Shown: positions 10,482 to 19,179, counted from the first letter of the stretch. The stretch: DNA of 64,000 nt from Asticcacaulis sp. AC402 (GCF_000495835.1 NZ_AWGC01000015.1:1-64000), one strand, 5' to 3'. Program-made: numbers and translations. The notes: generated by a model not told the origin, from the sequence alone.

Positions 10482-10687
10482 TTGTCGTATTGCCGCTTCG
10501 GGGAGAAATTTTGCCGATGTCGCTTTACCAGACCGCACCGGGTCACTATAGTTCGTTGTGATGTGTGACTAAGGACCCGTTGGAAATTAACTGAGTCGGT
10601 GCGCGACACGAAGGCACAATTGATTTGTGACCTTAACGCACGTGATGACCTGGTTCATTTCCAGCAGACGCTAAGGAAGTAAGTACC

Positions 10688-11086
10688 TTGCTGGATAAGA
10701 TTTTTTTGTGGTGGAGCGGCGCGACCCTGGGCACGCTGTTTACCGTCGGCCGGCGCGGGCGCCAGGTTGGCACAGATGAGTTCGGCAACCGCTATTTCGA
10801 AGACCGGTCTGCGTCCAATTCGTATGATGTCGGGCGCAAGCGTCGTTACGTCCTCTACAAGGGCTATGCCGACGCGTCGAAGATCCCGCCCGACTGGCAT
10901 GGCTGGATGCACTATCTTTACGATACCCCGCCTTCCGAGGAAGCTTTGCCGCGCAAGGCGTGGGAAAAGCCGCACCTGCCCAATATGAGCGGCACGCCCC
11001 TGGCGCAGTTCCCGAAGGGGTCCATGAACAACGAAACGCCCGAGCGCCAGAAGACCAGCGGCGACTACGAAGCCTGGAAACCGTAG
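10688..11086 (+). CDS. NDUFA12-type accessory subunit of NADH:ubiquinone oxidoreductase
   Basis: A 132-residue homologue of the mitochondrial complex I subunit B17.2/NDUFA12, one of the few supernumerary subunits shared with alphaproteobacteria. Characteristic stretches are GTDEFGNRYFED, RRYVLYKGYADASKIPPDWHGW and the C-terminal YEAWKP. The start is TTG at 10688, supported by AAGGAAG eight to fifteen bases upstream and the absence of a nearby ATG. The gene is followed after 10 bp by a DUF2155 gene, a linkage commonly seen in alphaproteobacteria. It probably sits at the membrane-arm junction of complex I. Confidence 0.95.
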   Translation: MLDKIFLWWSGATLGTLFTVGRRGRQVGTDEFGNRYFEDRSASNSYDVGRKRRYVLYKGYADASKIPPDWHGWMHYLYDTPPSEEALPRKAWEKPHLPNMSGTPLAQFPKGSMNNETPERQKTSGDYEAWKP

Positions 11087-11096
11087 GAGTTCGACC

Positions 11097-11867
11097 ATGG
11101 TCCAGCGCGCGCAAATGAAGGTCTCCGGGAAAGTGCCCTGGGCTGTGGTCGGTGTGGTGGCCCTGTGCGCTGTCGTCTCGGCTTCTGCCCAGACCGCGCC
11201 GCCGACCCGCGGTGACGGTGGCCGCCAGGTGCCGCGTTATGTCGACGACGCTGACTACGATCCGCAGCCCTATTATGTCGATGGCGTCGAATATAAGCCC
11301 TACACGCCGGAAAAGAAAAAGGCCGCCAAGCCCGCTGCGACGACAGCGGCGCCCGCACCTCAACCGGCGACGCCCGCCGCCCCCGTACAGGAACTAAAAC
11401 CCTATGTGCCGCCGGCCGGAGTCCAGGCACAGGCCGAACCGGAGGCCAAACCGAAGGCGGCTTCGTCGGCATCGTCGTCGTCGTCGTCCTCCAGCGGCGT
11501 GGCCTATGTGAATAAGAAGCGTCCGCGATATGGCACGGCGATCATTGAAGCACTGGACAAGATCAACGCCGAAAGCGTGCGCTTCGAAGCGCCAATCGGC
11601 CAGCCGGTGCGCTACAAGGGCCTGATCTATCTGGTCAAGGCGTGCGAAACGACGGCTGACGACGAAGCCCATTCCGACGTTATGGCCTATATGACGGTGC
11701 GCACCAATCCACTGCCGGCGACCAATACCTCAGCAGGCACCAAATCCAGGCAGGTCTTCCAGGGCTGGAGCTTTGCTTCGACCCCTAGCCTGAACCCGAT
11801 GCAGCATCCGATCTATGACGCCTGGATCATCGGTTGCCGCAAGCCCTTGGGCGGCACGGCGAGCTAG
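11097..11867 (+). CDS. DUF2155 domain secreted protein
   Basis: 256 residues with an N-terminal hydrophobic segment (about 14-31, ending ASAQT) acting as signal peptide or anchor. A long Pro/Ala/Lys-rich and then Ser-rich low-complexity linker (about 75-140) precedes the C-terminal DUF2155 domain (about 145-250; TAIIEALDKINAES, FQGWSFASTPSLNP, YDAWIIGCRKP). The domain is widespread in alphaproteobacteria, usually beside the NDUFA12 gene as here, and has no established function. Two Cys in the domain (KACET and IGCRK) could form a disulfide. AGGAG seven bases before the ATG supports the start. Confidence 0.9.
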   Translation: MVQRAQMKVSGKVPWAVVGVVALCAVVSASAQTAPPTRGDGGRQVPRYVDDADYDPQPYYVDGVEYKPYTPEKKKAAKPAATTAAPAPQPATPAAPVQELKPYVPPAGVQAQAEPEAKPKAASSASSSSSSSSGVAYVNKKRPRYGTAIIEALDKINAESVRFEAPIGQPVRYKGLIYLVKACETTADDEAHSDVMAYMTVRTNPLPATNTSAGTKSRQVFQGWSFASTPSLNPMQHPIYDAWIIGCRKPLGGTAS

Positions 11868-11968
11868 AGTGCATTCCGATAAAGTGTGACGCACTTTTCG
11901 GACAGATTGCGCGACACAACAAAAATCTAGAGCGGGGTTTTGATTCCGTCAAAACTCATCCCGCTCTA
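11866..11968. repeat. Composite palindromic repeat, copy 2 (A-B arrangement)
   Basis: An A hairpin (CCGATAAAGTG TGACG CACTTTTCGG, closed by TTGCGC) is followed by a GACACAACAAAAA linker and a B hairpin (AGAGCGGGGTTTTGATTCC paired with CAAAACTCATCCCGCTCT). It exactly fills the space between the stop codons of the convergent DUF2155 gene and aat, so it may act as a bidirectional terminator. Confidence 0.85.
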
Positions 11969-12628
11969 AAGCAGATTCTGCTCCTGCTTCAGGAGGAAAT
12001 CCATCACGTCTTTTCCGGTCGAGGTTGACGGCAGGTCGTAAAAATCCGCTTTCAGATCAACGGAGGCGGCCAAAATTTCCAGATAGTCCGTCTTTTCGAC
12101 TTCAACGACGCCGAACTGGGTGAGGTGTTCGGTCTGGAATTGGCAGTCGAGCAGCTTAAACCCGCCGGCCTTCAAGCGTGCCACCAGATGGACCAGCGCG
12201 ATCTTGGAGGCATCGGTTGCCCGCGACACCATGCTTTCGCCGAAAAAGGCGCCGCCAATCGCCACGCCGTACAGCCCGCCAATAAGATGACCGTCGCGCC
12301 AGACCTCGACGCTATGGGCCAGGCCGCGGGCGAACAGCGCCTGATAAAGGGCTTGGATCGAATGTGAAATCCACGTCGAGGTGCGATTGACGGCTTCCTC
12401 GGCGCAAAGCTCGATCACTTGTGGGAAGGCGGTGTCGATGCGGACGGCGTAGTCGTCCTTGCGCACGGTCCGCGCCAGCCGCGAGGGGATATGAAACTCG
12501 TCCAGCGGCAGTATGCCACGCATCGGCGGGTCGACCAGAAACAGGTAGTCGTCGTCGCGCGCATCCGACATCGGAAAGACGCCGCAGCGGTAACAGTCAA
12601 TCAGGTCGTCAAGCGAGAAGTCGGCCAT
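11966..12628 (-). CDS. aat: Leucyl/phenylalanyl-tRNA--protein transferase
   Basis: 220 residues, normal for the family. It transfers Leu or Phe from charged tRNA to proteins with N-terminal Arg or Lys, generating N-degrons for ClpS/ClpAP. Family signatures are YRCGVFPMSD near the N-terminus, RGILPLD, TSTWISHSIQALYQAL, GLYGVAIGGAFFGESMVSR and LLDCQFQTEHLTQFG. It is convergent with the DUF2155 gene, separated only by a palindromic repeat. Confidence 0.95.
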   Translation of the reverse strand: MADFSLDDLIDCYRCGVFPMSDARDDDYLFLVDPPMRGILPLDEFHIPSRLARTVRKDDYAVRIDTAFPQVIELCAEEAVNRTSTWISHSIQALYQALFARGLAHSVEVWRDGHLIGGLYGVAIGGAFFGESMVSRATDASKIALVHLVARLKAGGFKLLDCQFQTEHLTQFGVVEVEKTDYLEILAASVDLKADFYDLPSTSTGKDVMDFLLKQEQNLL

Positions 12629-12679
12629 AGGCCTGGTTACTTAGGTGATTTGCCGCAAATTTTCCAAGAGGAAATGCGA

Positions 12680-13039
12680 TCAAATCGGCTGGCAGACGAA
12701 CTTGTCCAGGATTTTGTGATTCATGCTGAAAAACGGCCGCGGCTCTACCGTCGTGGCGAGCGCGCCAAGACGATATTCCAGATCACAGCCTTGTCCCACA
12801 GGTGGTAGCGCTTGGCCGGTGCCCAACCAGGTAACCCAAAGATCAAGACGCTTTCCGGGAAGATCCGTGACTGTAATGCGGCGCATAAAATGTATGTAGC
12901 CTGAACCCGGTGGCTCGGGTCCCCATTCCAAAATCACGATGTTAGTCAGGGCGTGAGTTGGCTGCTGATCAATGGCATGTTGCGCCGTCGCCGGAAGGGC
13001 GGCGAAAAATAATCCGGCACCCAGAACACAGGTCTTCAT
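12680..13039 (-). CDS. Small secreted protein of unknown function
   Basis: 119 residues with a clear signal peptide (MKTCVLGAGLFFAALPATAQ). The mature part of about 100 residues contains two Cys (QGCDLEYRLG and FVCQPI) that could form one disulfide, and a beta-rich pattern (NIVILEWGP, GSGYIHFMRR, RLDLWVTWLG). I do not recognise the family. It lies upstream of aat on the same strand, with about 50 bp between, and could share its transcript. Confidence 0.7.
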   Translation of the reverse strand: MKTCVLGAGLFFAALPATAQHAIDQQPTHALTNIVILEWGPEPPGSGYIHFMRRITVTDLPGKRLDLWVTWLGTGQALPPVGQGCDLEYRLGALATTVEPRPFFSMNHKILDKFVCQPI

Positions 13040-13264
13040 GCAGATCCCCTTTGCAACCTCCAGAATATGAGGGTAATACCGTCAAAACTATGACCGTGAC
13101 TGACTTGTCACTAGCAAGTCTATCGACTTGCGAAATGCAAGAGGTTGGCGTGCTTGTTTTTCGAAAGCTTGACGATTGCGAGATGCAAGTTATGTTGCCC
13201 CTCGATGGCCTTGACCCTCTTACGGCTCCCAGTTGCATCCGGCCATTTCTGCGTTGCCGCGCAC
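13040..13264. other. Intergenic stretch with short dyads, no gene recognised
   Basis: Several small stem-loops occur, such as GACTTG...CAAGTC around 13102-13121 and CTTGC...GCAAG just after. A related sequence (TTGCGA.ATGCAAG) appears twice about 50 bp apart. No convincing coding frame was seen. With the nested inverted repeat that follows, the gene-free gap extends to 13520. Confidence 0.4.
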
Positions 13265-13474
13265 TATACCTCCCCGCGCTCTTCGCGTGGGGAGGGGGAC
13301 CATAAGCAGAGCGAAACGCAGTGAAGCGGCGCGCAATGGTGGTGGGGCGACTTGCCGAGTTTCAGATAGAAGCGGACGGTAGAAAGTAAGTCGCCCCACC
13401 ACCCTTCTTCGGCCTTCGCTACGCTATGGCCTCGAACGGTTCCCCGCCCCACACGAAGAGCGTGGGGAGGTATA
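13265..13474. repeat. Nested long inverted repeat (cruciform-type), copy 1
   Basis: Outer arms of about 28 bp (TATACCTCCCCGCGCTCTTCG at the left, its near-complement CGAAGAGCGTGGGGAGGTATA at the right) enclose inner arms GGTGGTGGGGCGACTT and AAGTCGCCCCACCACC. Each outer arm also contains its own small hairpin. No coding frame is present. A similar architecture occurs at 45367-45550, so this is probably a mobile or amplified non-coding repeat family. Confidence 0.75.
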
Positions 13475-13520
13475 AAGATGCTTGACGCTAGGTGTGTGTC
13501 ACTCTTTATGTTGCCTGGTA

Positions 13521-13949
13521 TTATAGCCTCAGTTCACCTTGATCCATGCCGTCCCAGTAATTGACCCGGTCGGCCTTAACGTGGATCATCACCAGGCCGG
13601 GCGTGTCGAGCCCGTCCTTGAACCAGGCCTCGCTATCCTTCACCCAGTGCTTTTCCATTTCGGCGCGGTCATTGACCAGTTCGGCATGGCCGGTGACCGA
13701 CACGAAAAAGGGCTTGGACAGCAGTCCCGCTTCGCGCGAATAGGCGAGGTTAACTTTGGGATTGGCGGCGATTTCCTGTGCGGCCGATGATATGCCATCG
13801 GCGAAGAACCAGTTATCGCCGTTCCAGTCGACCTTGCGGTTATTGCTCATCGGGCGGGATGAGAGCTCGCCGGTGACGGTTTTGGACGTCAGCATGCACA
13901 GATCAATATCACGCATAGTCTTGGAAATGTCTTGCAGGGACAGGGTCAT
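13521..13949 (-). CDS. Pyridoxamine 5'-phosphate oxidase-family protein (general stress protein 26 type)
   Basis: 142 residues with the split-barrel flavin-binding fold typical of general stress protein 26 homologues. Recognisable segments are LTSKTVTGELSSRPMS, WFFADGISSAAQEIAANPKVNLAY, FVSVTGHAELV and a C-terminal KADRVNYWDG. Members bind FMN, FAD or F420-like cofactors; the substrate is not predictable. The start is fixed at 13949 by GGAGG six bases upstream; the longer frame to 14174 would overlap accC. It lies about 200 bp downstream of accC on the same strand. Confidence 0.9.
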   Translation of the reverse strand: MTLSLQDISKTMRDIDLCMLTSKTVTGELSSRPMSNNRKVDWNGDNWFFADGISSAAQEIAANPKVNLAYSREAGLLSKPFFVSVTGHAELVNDRAEMEKHWVKDSEAWFKDGLDTPGLVMIHVKADRVNYWDGMDQGELRL

Positions 13950-14078
13950 GATTACCTCCATAGGGCTGGAGGCATTGTTGCGTCGTCGTGATAAAGTTTC
14001 GAGACGGTTGGCCCTGCGCTCTGATGAGTAACGGGTGCAGGGTGCGTTGTCCAAGGTCAACGCTTGTGTTTCCTGGTT

Positions 14079-14121
14079 GCGCAGTTTAACCGAAAAGTAG
14101 GGGCCACTTTTCGGATTGCGC
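14079..14121. repeat. Single A-type palindrome of the composite repeat family
   Basis: GCGCAGTTTAACCGAAAAGT and its partner ACTTTTCGGATTGCGC form an imperfect hairpin in the gap between accC and the split-barrel gene. No B module accompanies it. Confidence 0.65.
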
Positions 14122-14146
14122 TTGGGCACCCTGCCCGCCGGGGCGC

Positions 14147-15502
14147 TTAGTGAGCTTCTTGCGCCTTGATCCACTTTTCCAGCCAGTGGATATTGTAATC
14201 CCCCGTTTGGATGTCCTTTTCGTTCAGCAGGTCGAGGAACAGCGGAATGGTCGTGTCGATGCCGCTGACGACGGTTTCCTGCAACGCGCGCTTGAGTCGC
14301 GCCAGGGCTTCGGGACGATCGCGGCCGTGGACGATCAGCTTACCGACGAGGCTGTCGTAATAGGGCGGGATGGCATAGCCGTTATAGATCGCCGAATCCA
14401 TGCGCACGCCCAGACCACCGGGGGCGTGGAAATCCGTCACCGTACCGGGCGACGGCACGAAGGTGCGGGCGTTCTCGGCGTTGATACGGACTTCGATGGC
14501 GTGGGTGGTCAGGTCGATATCGCTTTGCTGGAACGACAAAGGATAGCCTTCGGCGATGCGGATCTGCTCACGCACCAGGTCGAGGTCGGTGACGTATTCG
14601 GTAACCGGGTGCTCGACCTGAAGGCGGGTGTTCATCTCGATGAAGAAGAACTCGCCATCCTCGTACAGGAACTCGATCGTCCCGACGCCGAGATAGCCGA
14701 TCTTCCGAATCGCCTCGACGCAGACCATGCCGATCTTGTCGCGGGCGGCCTTGTCGATGACGGGTGAGGGCGCTTCTTCCAGCACCTTCTGGTGGCGGCG
14801 CTGCAGGGAACAGTCACGCTCGCCCAGGTGGCAGACATTGCCCTGGCTGTCGGCTATGATCTGGATCTCGATGTGGCGCGGTTTCTGAAGGTAGCGCTCC
14901 ATATAGACCGTGCCGTCGCCAAACGCGGCTGCGGCTTCCGACTGGGCCGACATAACGGCCTCGGCCAGCGAATCGCGGTCCTTGGCGACCTTCATGCCGC
15001 GGCCACCGCCGCCGGAGGCGGCCTTGATCAGGACGGGGAAGCCGATGGTTTCGGCGGCTGCCATGGCTTCCTCGACGGTGGCAACGCCGCCGTCCGAGCC
15101 CGGGACGACGGGGATACCCGAATCCCTGGCAGCCTGTTTCGCTGTGATCTTGTCGCCCATCATGCGGATATGATCGGCCTTGGGGCCAATAAAGGTCATG
15201 CCGTGAGCGCTGACGATATCGGCGAACTTGGCGTTTTCCGACAGGAAGCCGTAGCCAGGGTGGATCGCCTGGGCGCCGGTGATTTCGGCAGCAGCGATGA
15301 TCGACGGGATGTTGAGATACGACTTGAACGCCGCTGCTGGCCCGATACAGACCGATTCATCGGCCAGGTGGACGTGCATGGCGTTGCGGTCGGCCTCGGA
15401 ATGGACGGCCACTGTGGCGATGCCCATCTCCTTGGCGGCGCGGATGACGCGCAACGCGATCTCGCCGCGGTTGGCGATCAGGATCTTGTCGAAGGTTTTC
15501 AT
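14147..15502 (-). CDS. accC: Acetyl-CoA carboxylase, biotin carboxylase subunit
   Basis: 451 residues, the usual length. It carboxylates the biotin of AccB using ATP and bicarbonate, the first step of fatty-acid synthesis. Visible motifs are the N-terminal KILIANRGEIALRVIRA, the glycine-rich ATP-grasp loop KAASGGGGRGMK, HLGERDCSLQRRHQK, and the catalytic MNTRLQVEHPVTE. The start at 15502 (MKTFDKILIANRG) is chosen over an in-frame ATG at 15556 inside accB. It follows accB by seven bases in an accB-accC operon. Confidence 0.97.
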   Translation of the reverse strand: MKTFDKILIANRGEIALRVIRAAKEMGIATVAVHSEADRNAMHVHLADESVCIGPAAAFKSYLNIPSIIAAAEITGAQAIHPGYGFLSENAKFADIVSAHGMTFIGPKADHIRMMGDKITAKQAARDSGIPVVPGSDGGVATVEEAMAAAETIGFPVLIKAASGGGGRGMKVAKDRDSLAEAVMSAQSEAAAAFGDGTVYMERYLQKPRHIEIQIIADSQGNVCHLGERDCSLQRRHQKVLEEAPSPVIDKAARDKIGMVCVEAIRKIGYLGVGTIEFLYEDGEFFFIEMNTRLQVEHPVTEYVTDLDLVREQIRIAEGYPLSFQQSDIDLTTHAIEVRINAENARTFVPSPGTVTDFHAPGGLGVRMDSAIYNGYAIPPYYDSLVGKLIVHGRDRPEALARLKRALQETVVSGIDTTIPLFLDLLNEKDIQTGDYNIHWLEKWIKAQEAH

Positions 15503-15509
15503 GATCGGC

Positions 15510-15995
15510 TTACTCGAACACGACCAGCGGCGCGCCGTATTCAACCGGCTGCGCATCGTTGACCAGGATCTGGGCGACCACGCCTTCGCGCGGCGACGGG
15601 ATTGGGTTCATCGTCTTCATGGCTTCGATGATCAGCAGGGTCTGGCCTTGCTTGACCTTGTCGCCGACCTTGATGAAGGCGGCGGCGCCGGGCTGAGCCG
15701 ACAGATAGACCGTGCCGACCATGGGCGAGGTGATTGCGTCCTTGGGGGCCGCAGCTGTGGGCGCGGCGGGCGCGGCTTCGACGGCGGGTGCCGCGATCGG
15801 TGCAGGCGATGCGTAGGCCTGGGGCGCCATGGCATAATTAACCACCGGGGCGGCGGTTAGCTGCCGCGCCACGCGAATCTTGAGATCGCCCTGTTCGACC
15901 TCGATCTCCGTCAACTCGGTCTCCTTCAGGATGTCGGCGAGCTTGCGGACCAGCTTGGGATCGATCGGGTCAACGGAGGGTTTTGCGGTCGTCAT
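15510..15995 (-). CDS. accB: Acetyl-CoA carboxylase, biotin carboxyl carrier protein
   Basis: 161 residues. The N-terminal segment (KLVRKLADILKETELTEIEVEQ) is the conserved AccB helix. An Ala/Pro-rich linker (about 60-85) leads to the C-terminal biotinyl domain with the EAMKTMN motif, whose Lys is biotinylated by BirA. It carries CO2 from AccC to the AccA/AccD carboxyltransferase, which is not in the window. First gene of accB-accC, about 35 bp after aroQ on the same strand. Confidence 0.97.
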   Translation of the reverse strand: MTTAKPSVDPIDPKLVRKLADILKETELTEIEVEQGDLKIRVARQLTAAPVVNYAMAPQAYASPAPIAAPAVEAAPAAPTAAAPKDAITSPMVGTVYLSAQPGAAAFIKVGDKVKQGQTLLIIEAMKTMNPIPSPREGVVAQILVNDAQPVEYGAPLVVFE

Positions 15996-16030
15996 GTAGG
16001 AACCTTGATTGGGGCCTGAGCGTTACGGAA

Positions 16031-16471
16031 TCAGGCTTTGAGCATGGCGAGAACGGCCTGGACGGCCAGTTCATAACCAATGGGACCAAATCCTGCAATA
16101 ATCCCTTTTGCAGCCAATGACACATAAGAGTGATGGCGGAAGGGTTCGCGGGTCTGGGGGTTTGAGAGATGGCACTCGATCACCGGGATCGCCAGCGCCT
16201 TGAGCGCGTCAAGCAGGGCAACGGAGGTGTGTCCGTAGCCGGCCGGATTGATAATGAGGGCGCAGCCGGACTCACGGGCTTCGTGGATCCAGTCGATCAG
16301 TTCGCCTTCGTGGTTGGACTGGCGAAAAACAAGATCGGTGCCCGTGCCCGAGAGACGGGCGCGGCAGCGCGATTCGATATCGGCCAGGGTATCGTAGCCA
16401 TAAATTTCCGGCTCGCGGACCCCAAGGAGGTTGAGATTGGGGCCATTGAGGACATATATGGGTTTAGACAT
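16031..16471 (-). CDS. aroQ: Type II 3-dehydroquinate dehydratase
   Basis: 146 residues, the standard size of the dodecameric type II enzyme that dehydrates 3-dehydroquinate in the shikimate pathway. Motifs: NGPNLNLLG at the N-terminus, [10 protein letters not shown] with the catalytic Tyr, [37 protein letters not shown] with the catalytic His, and [10 protein letters not shown]. Start at 16471 ([12 protein letters not shown]). The aroQ-accB-accC order is common in proteobacteria. It is divergent from thiS. Confidence 0.96.
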   Translation of the reverse strand: MSKPIYVLNGPNLNLLGVREPEIYGYDTLADIESRCRARLSGTGTDLVFRQSNHEGELIDWIHEARESGCALIINPAGYGHTSVALLDALKALAIPVIECHLSNPQTREPFRHHSYVSLAAKGIIAGFGPIGYELAVQAVLAMLKA

Positions 16472-16581
16472 GAACCTGCTTGAGGGCAGTTGGCGAAAGC
16501 GCGTCTTGTAGCGCGGAGATTTCCGGCTCACAAGCGCAAGACACGCGGATGGTTACGCATTTGCACAAAAATGGCGCAAAA

Positions 16582-16785
16582 ATGGTGAAAATTCTGTTGA
16601 ATGGCGAAACGCGTGAGGTTACGGCGGGCAATCTGGCGGCGCTGATTGACGAGATCGGGCTGGACGGACGCAAGGTCGCTGTCGAGCGCAATCTCGAAAT
16701 CGTTCCGCGTTCGACCTATCTGGCGACCGAGCTCGTAGACGGCGATCGGCTGGAAATCGTGCATTTTGTAGGTGGTGGTAACTGA
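16582..16785 (+). CDS. thiS: ThiS sulfur-carrier protein for thiamine thiazole synthesis, with an atypical C-terminus
   Basis: 67 residues with a beta-grasp fold. The start at [12 protein letters not shown] gives the usual length. The family's C-terminal Gly-Gly is adenylated by ThiF and converted to a thiocarboxylate that gives sulfur to ThiG. Here the protein ends FVGGGN, so one Asn follows the glycines before the TGA stop. The stop overlaps the thiG ATG by one base (TGATG), which argues for tight translational coupling and against a sequencing error that moves the stop far. No thiF is visible in the window. No TPP riboswitch was recognised upstream. Confidence 0.92.
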   Translation: MVKILLNGETREVTAGNLAALIDEIGLDGRKVAVERNLEIVPRSTYLATELVDGDRLEIVHFVGGGN

Positions 16786-17588
16786 TGGCGGACAGGGCAG
16801 TGAGTCAAAGCGAAGCGGGGGCTGAGACCTGGACCGTTGCGGGGCGCACCTTCAACTCGCGCCTGATCGTCGGCACAGGCAAGTACAAGGACTATGCCCA
16901 GAATGCCGCGGCGGCCGAGGCCTCCGGCGCCGAGATCGTCACGGTGGCCGTTCGCCGGGTCAATATCTCCGACCCCAGCCAGCCGATGCTGATGGACTTT
17001 GTCCGGCCTGACCGCTTCACCTACCTGCCCAATACGGCCGGCTGCTATACCGGCGAGGATGCCGTGCGGACCCTGCGCCTGGCGCGCGAGGCCGGTGGCT
17101 GGGATCTGGTCAAGCTGGAGGTGCTGTCGGACCCGAAGACACTGTATCCGGACATGGAAGAGACCCTGCGGTCGCTGAAACTGCTGGTCAAGGAGGGGTT
17201 CCAGGTCATGGTCTATTGCTCAGACGACCCGGTATATGCCCGTAAGCTGGAAGAAGCGGGGGCGGTGGCCATCATGCCGCTGGCCGCGCCGATAGGCTCG
17301 GGGCTGGGGGTGCAGAACCCGGTGACGCTGCGAATCATCATCGAGAACGCCAAGGTGCCGGTCCTGGTCGATGCCGGCGTCGGTACAGCTTCGGATGCGG
17401 CCGTGGCCATGGAACTGGGCTGCGACGCGGTGCTGATGAATACGGCGATTGCCGAGGCCAAGGACCCTATTCGTATGGCGCGGGCCATGAAGCACGCCGT
17501 CATTGCCGGACGCGAGGCCTACCTGGCCGGCCGGATGCAGCGTAAGCTGTACGCCGATCCCTCGTCGCCGCTGGGCGGGTTGATATAG
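16785..17588 (+). CDS. thiG: Thiazole synthase ThiG
   Basis: 267 residues, TIM-barrel enzyme that builds the thiazole phosphate of thiamine from deoxyxylulose phosphate, dehydroglycine and ThiS thiocarboxylate. Motifs: [15 protein letters not shown], the Schiff-base Lys segment [32 protein letters not shown], and the phosphate-binding [19 protein letters not shown] and [15 protein letters not shown]. It overlaps thiS by one base. No further thiamine gene follows; the next 397 bp (17589-17985) contain no gene that I can support. Confidence 0.97.
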   Translation: MADRAVSQSEAGAETWTVAGRTFNSRLIVGTGKYKDYAQNAAAAEASGAEIVTVAVRRVNISDPSQPMLMDFVRPDRFTYLPNTAGCYTGEDAVRTLRLAREAGGWDLVKLEVLSDPKTLYPDMEETLRSLKLLVKEGFQVMVYCSDDPVYARKLEEAGAVAIMPLAAPIGSGLGVQNPVTLRIIIENAKVPVLVDAGVGTASDAAVAMELGCDAVLMNTAIAEAKDPIRMARAMKHAVIAGREAYLAGRMQRKLYADPSSPLGGLI

Positions 17589-17985
17589 GGCAGGCGTGGA
17601 GAAGGTGCCGGGCTTGCAGAACGTCTGCACGTGGTAATTTTCTGACGTTTCACCGACAAGTCGCTGTCGTGAAGGGGCAGAAATGTCTCTGACCACTTTT
17701 TCTCAGGTTGCGCACTGCTCCCCCGGTTTTGCCGGAGGCCAGGTCAGTTTGTCCTAATCGGTTGGGGCAAACTCAATCCGTTTAAGCGAGTCCATCGTAG
17801 TCCTTACCTCGTTGATAATCGAAGAGATCACGGTCTTTGCGCTCAGGCGCTGTCATGGCACCATGTGAGGCCTGCCGGCGTTAGCCATCATCGATGAGGC
17901 AATTACTTTGGTGGAACGCGGTCAGCCTGGGTATCGTCTCCATCTGAACGCGTATGAGTTTTTTTCGAAGGGATGGGCGCTGAGG

Positions 17986-19179
17986 ATGGACGTTGACTTT
18001 CCGGCATCGCGCGACGCCGGCATACGAAGGTTGGCCGATTTTGTCGCCAAGGCTGGGGAGCCCTATGCCCGGGATCGGAACATCGATGCCGGTCCCAGGC
18101 AGCCGACAGCGGTTTCTCGCCTGTCGGCCTATGTGCGGTATCGCCTGATCAGCGAGGATGAAATTGTTGCCGCAGTCCTGGCGCAGCACAGCCTGCGCGA
18201 GGCTGACAAGTTTGTGCAGGAGATTCTCTGGCGAACCTATTGGAAGGGGTGGCTGGAACTGCACCCGGACGCGTGGACGCGCTTTTTAGCAGAACGGGCG
18301 CACAGCCGGGAGAGCTTTCACGACATCAAGGCGATAGGGGACGCCGAGCAAGGTCGTACCGGCATCGCGGGGTTTGATGACTGGGCCTTGGAACTTCAGG
18401 AGACGGGGTATCTGCACAATCATGCGCGGATGTGGTTCGCCTCGATCTGGATTTTTACGCTGGGGCTGCCGTGGAGCCTCGGGGCAGACTTCTTCCTGCG
18501 CCACCTGATCGACGCGGATGCGGCCAGCAATACGTTGTCGTGGCGATGGGTCGCCGGGCTGCAAACGGCAGGGAAGACGTATCTGGCCACTCGGGACAAT
18601 ATCGCGCGGTACACCCGGGGTCGGTTCGCGCCGGTTGGGCTTGCGCGTGAGGCCAGGGCGCTGAATGAGACAACAACCGTGCCGGTGCGCCCCTTACCCG
18701 AAATGGGTGTATTTGATGCAAAGCAGGCGTCGACGCTGCTGATTACCCCTGAGGATTTTCTGGCCGAAACCTGCGTCCCGAAGGGCGCCGCGATCACATC
18801 TGTGGTTGTCGCCTCAAGCGCGGCGTTGCTTTGGGGTGACAAGGCCCGACAATTTGTGAAGGCGGCGGCGGCTGACGCGGCGCAAAGGGCCAGCGCGCAT
18901 TTTCAGTGTCCCGTCGAGACAATCGATGCCATGGGGGTCAGCGAGGTTATCGCGGCGGCACAAAGGGACGGCACGCAACAGGTGATTACGCCCTATGCTC
19001 CCGTCGGACCCGTGGCGGACGCCCTAGCGCTTCTTGGGTCGGAGTTGGCTCACGAGGGTATCCGCTTAATCCCGCTCCGCCGTCAATGGGATACGCTGTT
19101 CTGGCCCCGGGCGACTAAGGGCTTTTTTGCTTTCAAGGCGGCGATCCCGGCGCTGCTTGAGGAGCTTGACCTCACGTGA
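17986..19179 (+). CDS. Photolyase/cryptochrome-family FAD-binding protein with apparently permuted domain order
   Basis: 397 residues. The N-terminal 240 or so match the helical FAD-binding domain: FVQEILWRTYWKGWLE, NHARMWFASIWIFTLGLPW, ADAASNTLSWRWVAGLQTAGK and NIARYTRGRF. The usual N-terminal antenna domain is missing. Instead the C-terminal 150 residues show alternating strands and helices (TLLITPEDF, ITSVVVASSAALL, CPVETIDAMG, QQVITPYAPVGPVADAL, IRLIPLRRQWDTLFWP) that parallel the photolyase alpha/beta domain, as if moved behind the FAD domain. This reading is inferred from pattern, not alignment. Start at the ATG 17986, with AAGGGATGGG upstream. The stop overlaps the following photolyase gene (GTGA). 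Repair or sensory activity is untested. Confidence 0.85.
   Translation: MDVDFPASRDAGIRRLADFVAKAGEPYARDRNIDAGPRQPTAVSRLSAYVRYRLISEDEIVAAVLAQHSLREADKFVQEILWRTYWKGWLELHPDAWTRFLAERAHSRESFHDIKAIGDAEQGRTGIAGFDDWALELQETGYLHNHARMWFASIWIFTLGLPWSLGADFFLRHLIDADAASNTLSWRWVAGLQTAGKTYLATRDNIARYTRGRFAPVGLAREARALNETTTVPVRPLPEMGVFDAKQASTLLITPEDFLAETCVPKGAAITSVVVASSAALLWGDKARQFVKAAAADAAQRASAHFQCPVETIDAMGVSEVIAAAQRDGTQQVITPYAPVGPVADALALLGSELAHEGIRLIPLRRQWDTLFWPRATKGFFAFKAAIPALLEELDLT

Noticed and set aside
13265-13474. Nested inverted repeat considered as a transposon with terminal repeats
   Set aside because: No transposase or coding frame lies inside and no target-site duplication was evident, so it is listed only as a repeat.
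13950-14174. N-terminal extension of the split-barrel flavin protein to 14174
   Set aside because: It overlaps accC, lacks similarity and ignores the GGAGG site directly before the ATG at 13949.
16472-16581. Possible TPP riboswitch upstream of thiS
   Set aside because: The leader is only about 110 bases and the conserved CTGAGA and ACC(T/G)GA elements of the THI box were not found.
17589-17985. Possible small gene between thiG and the photolyase-like gene
   Set aside because: No frame with a ribosome site or recognisable protein pattern could be supported on either strand.
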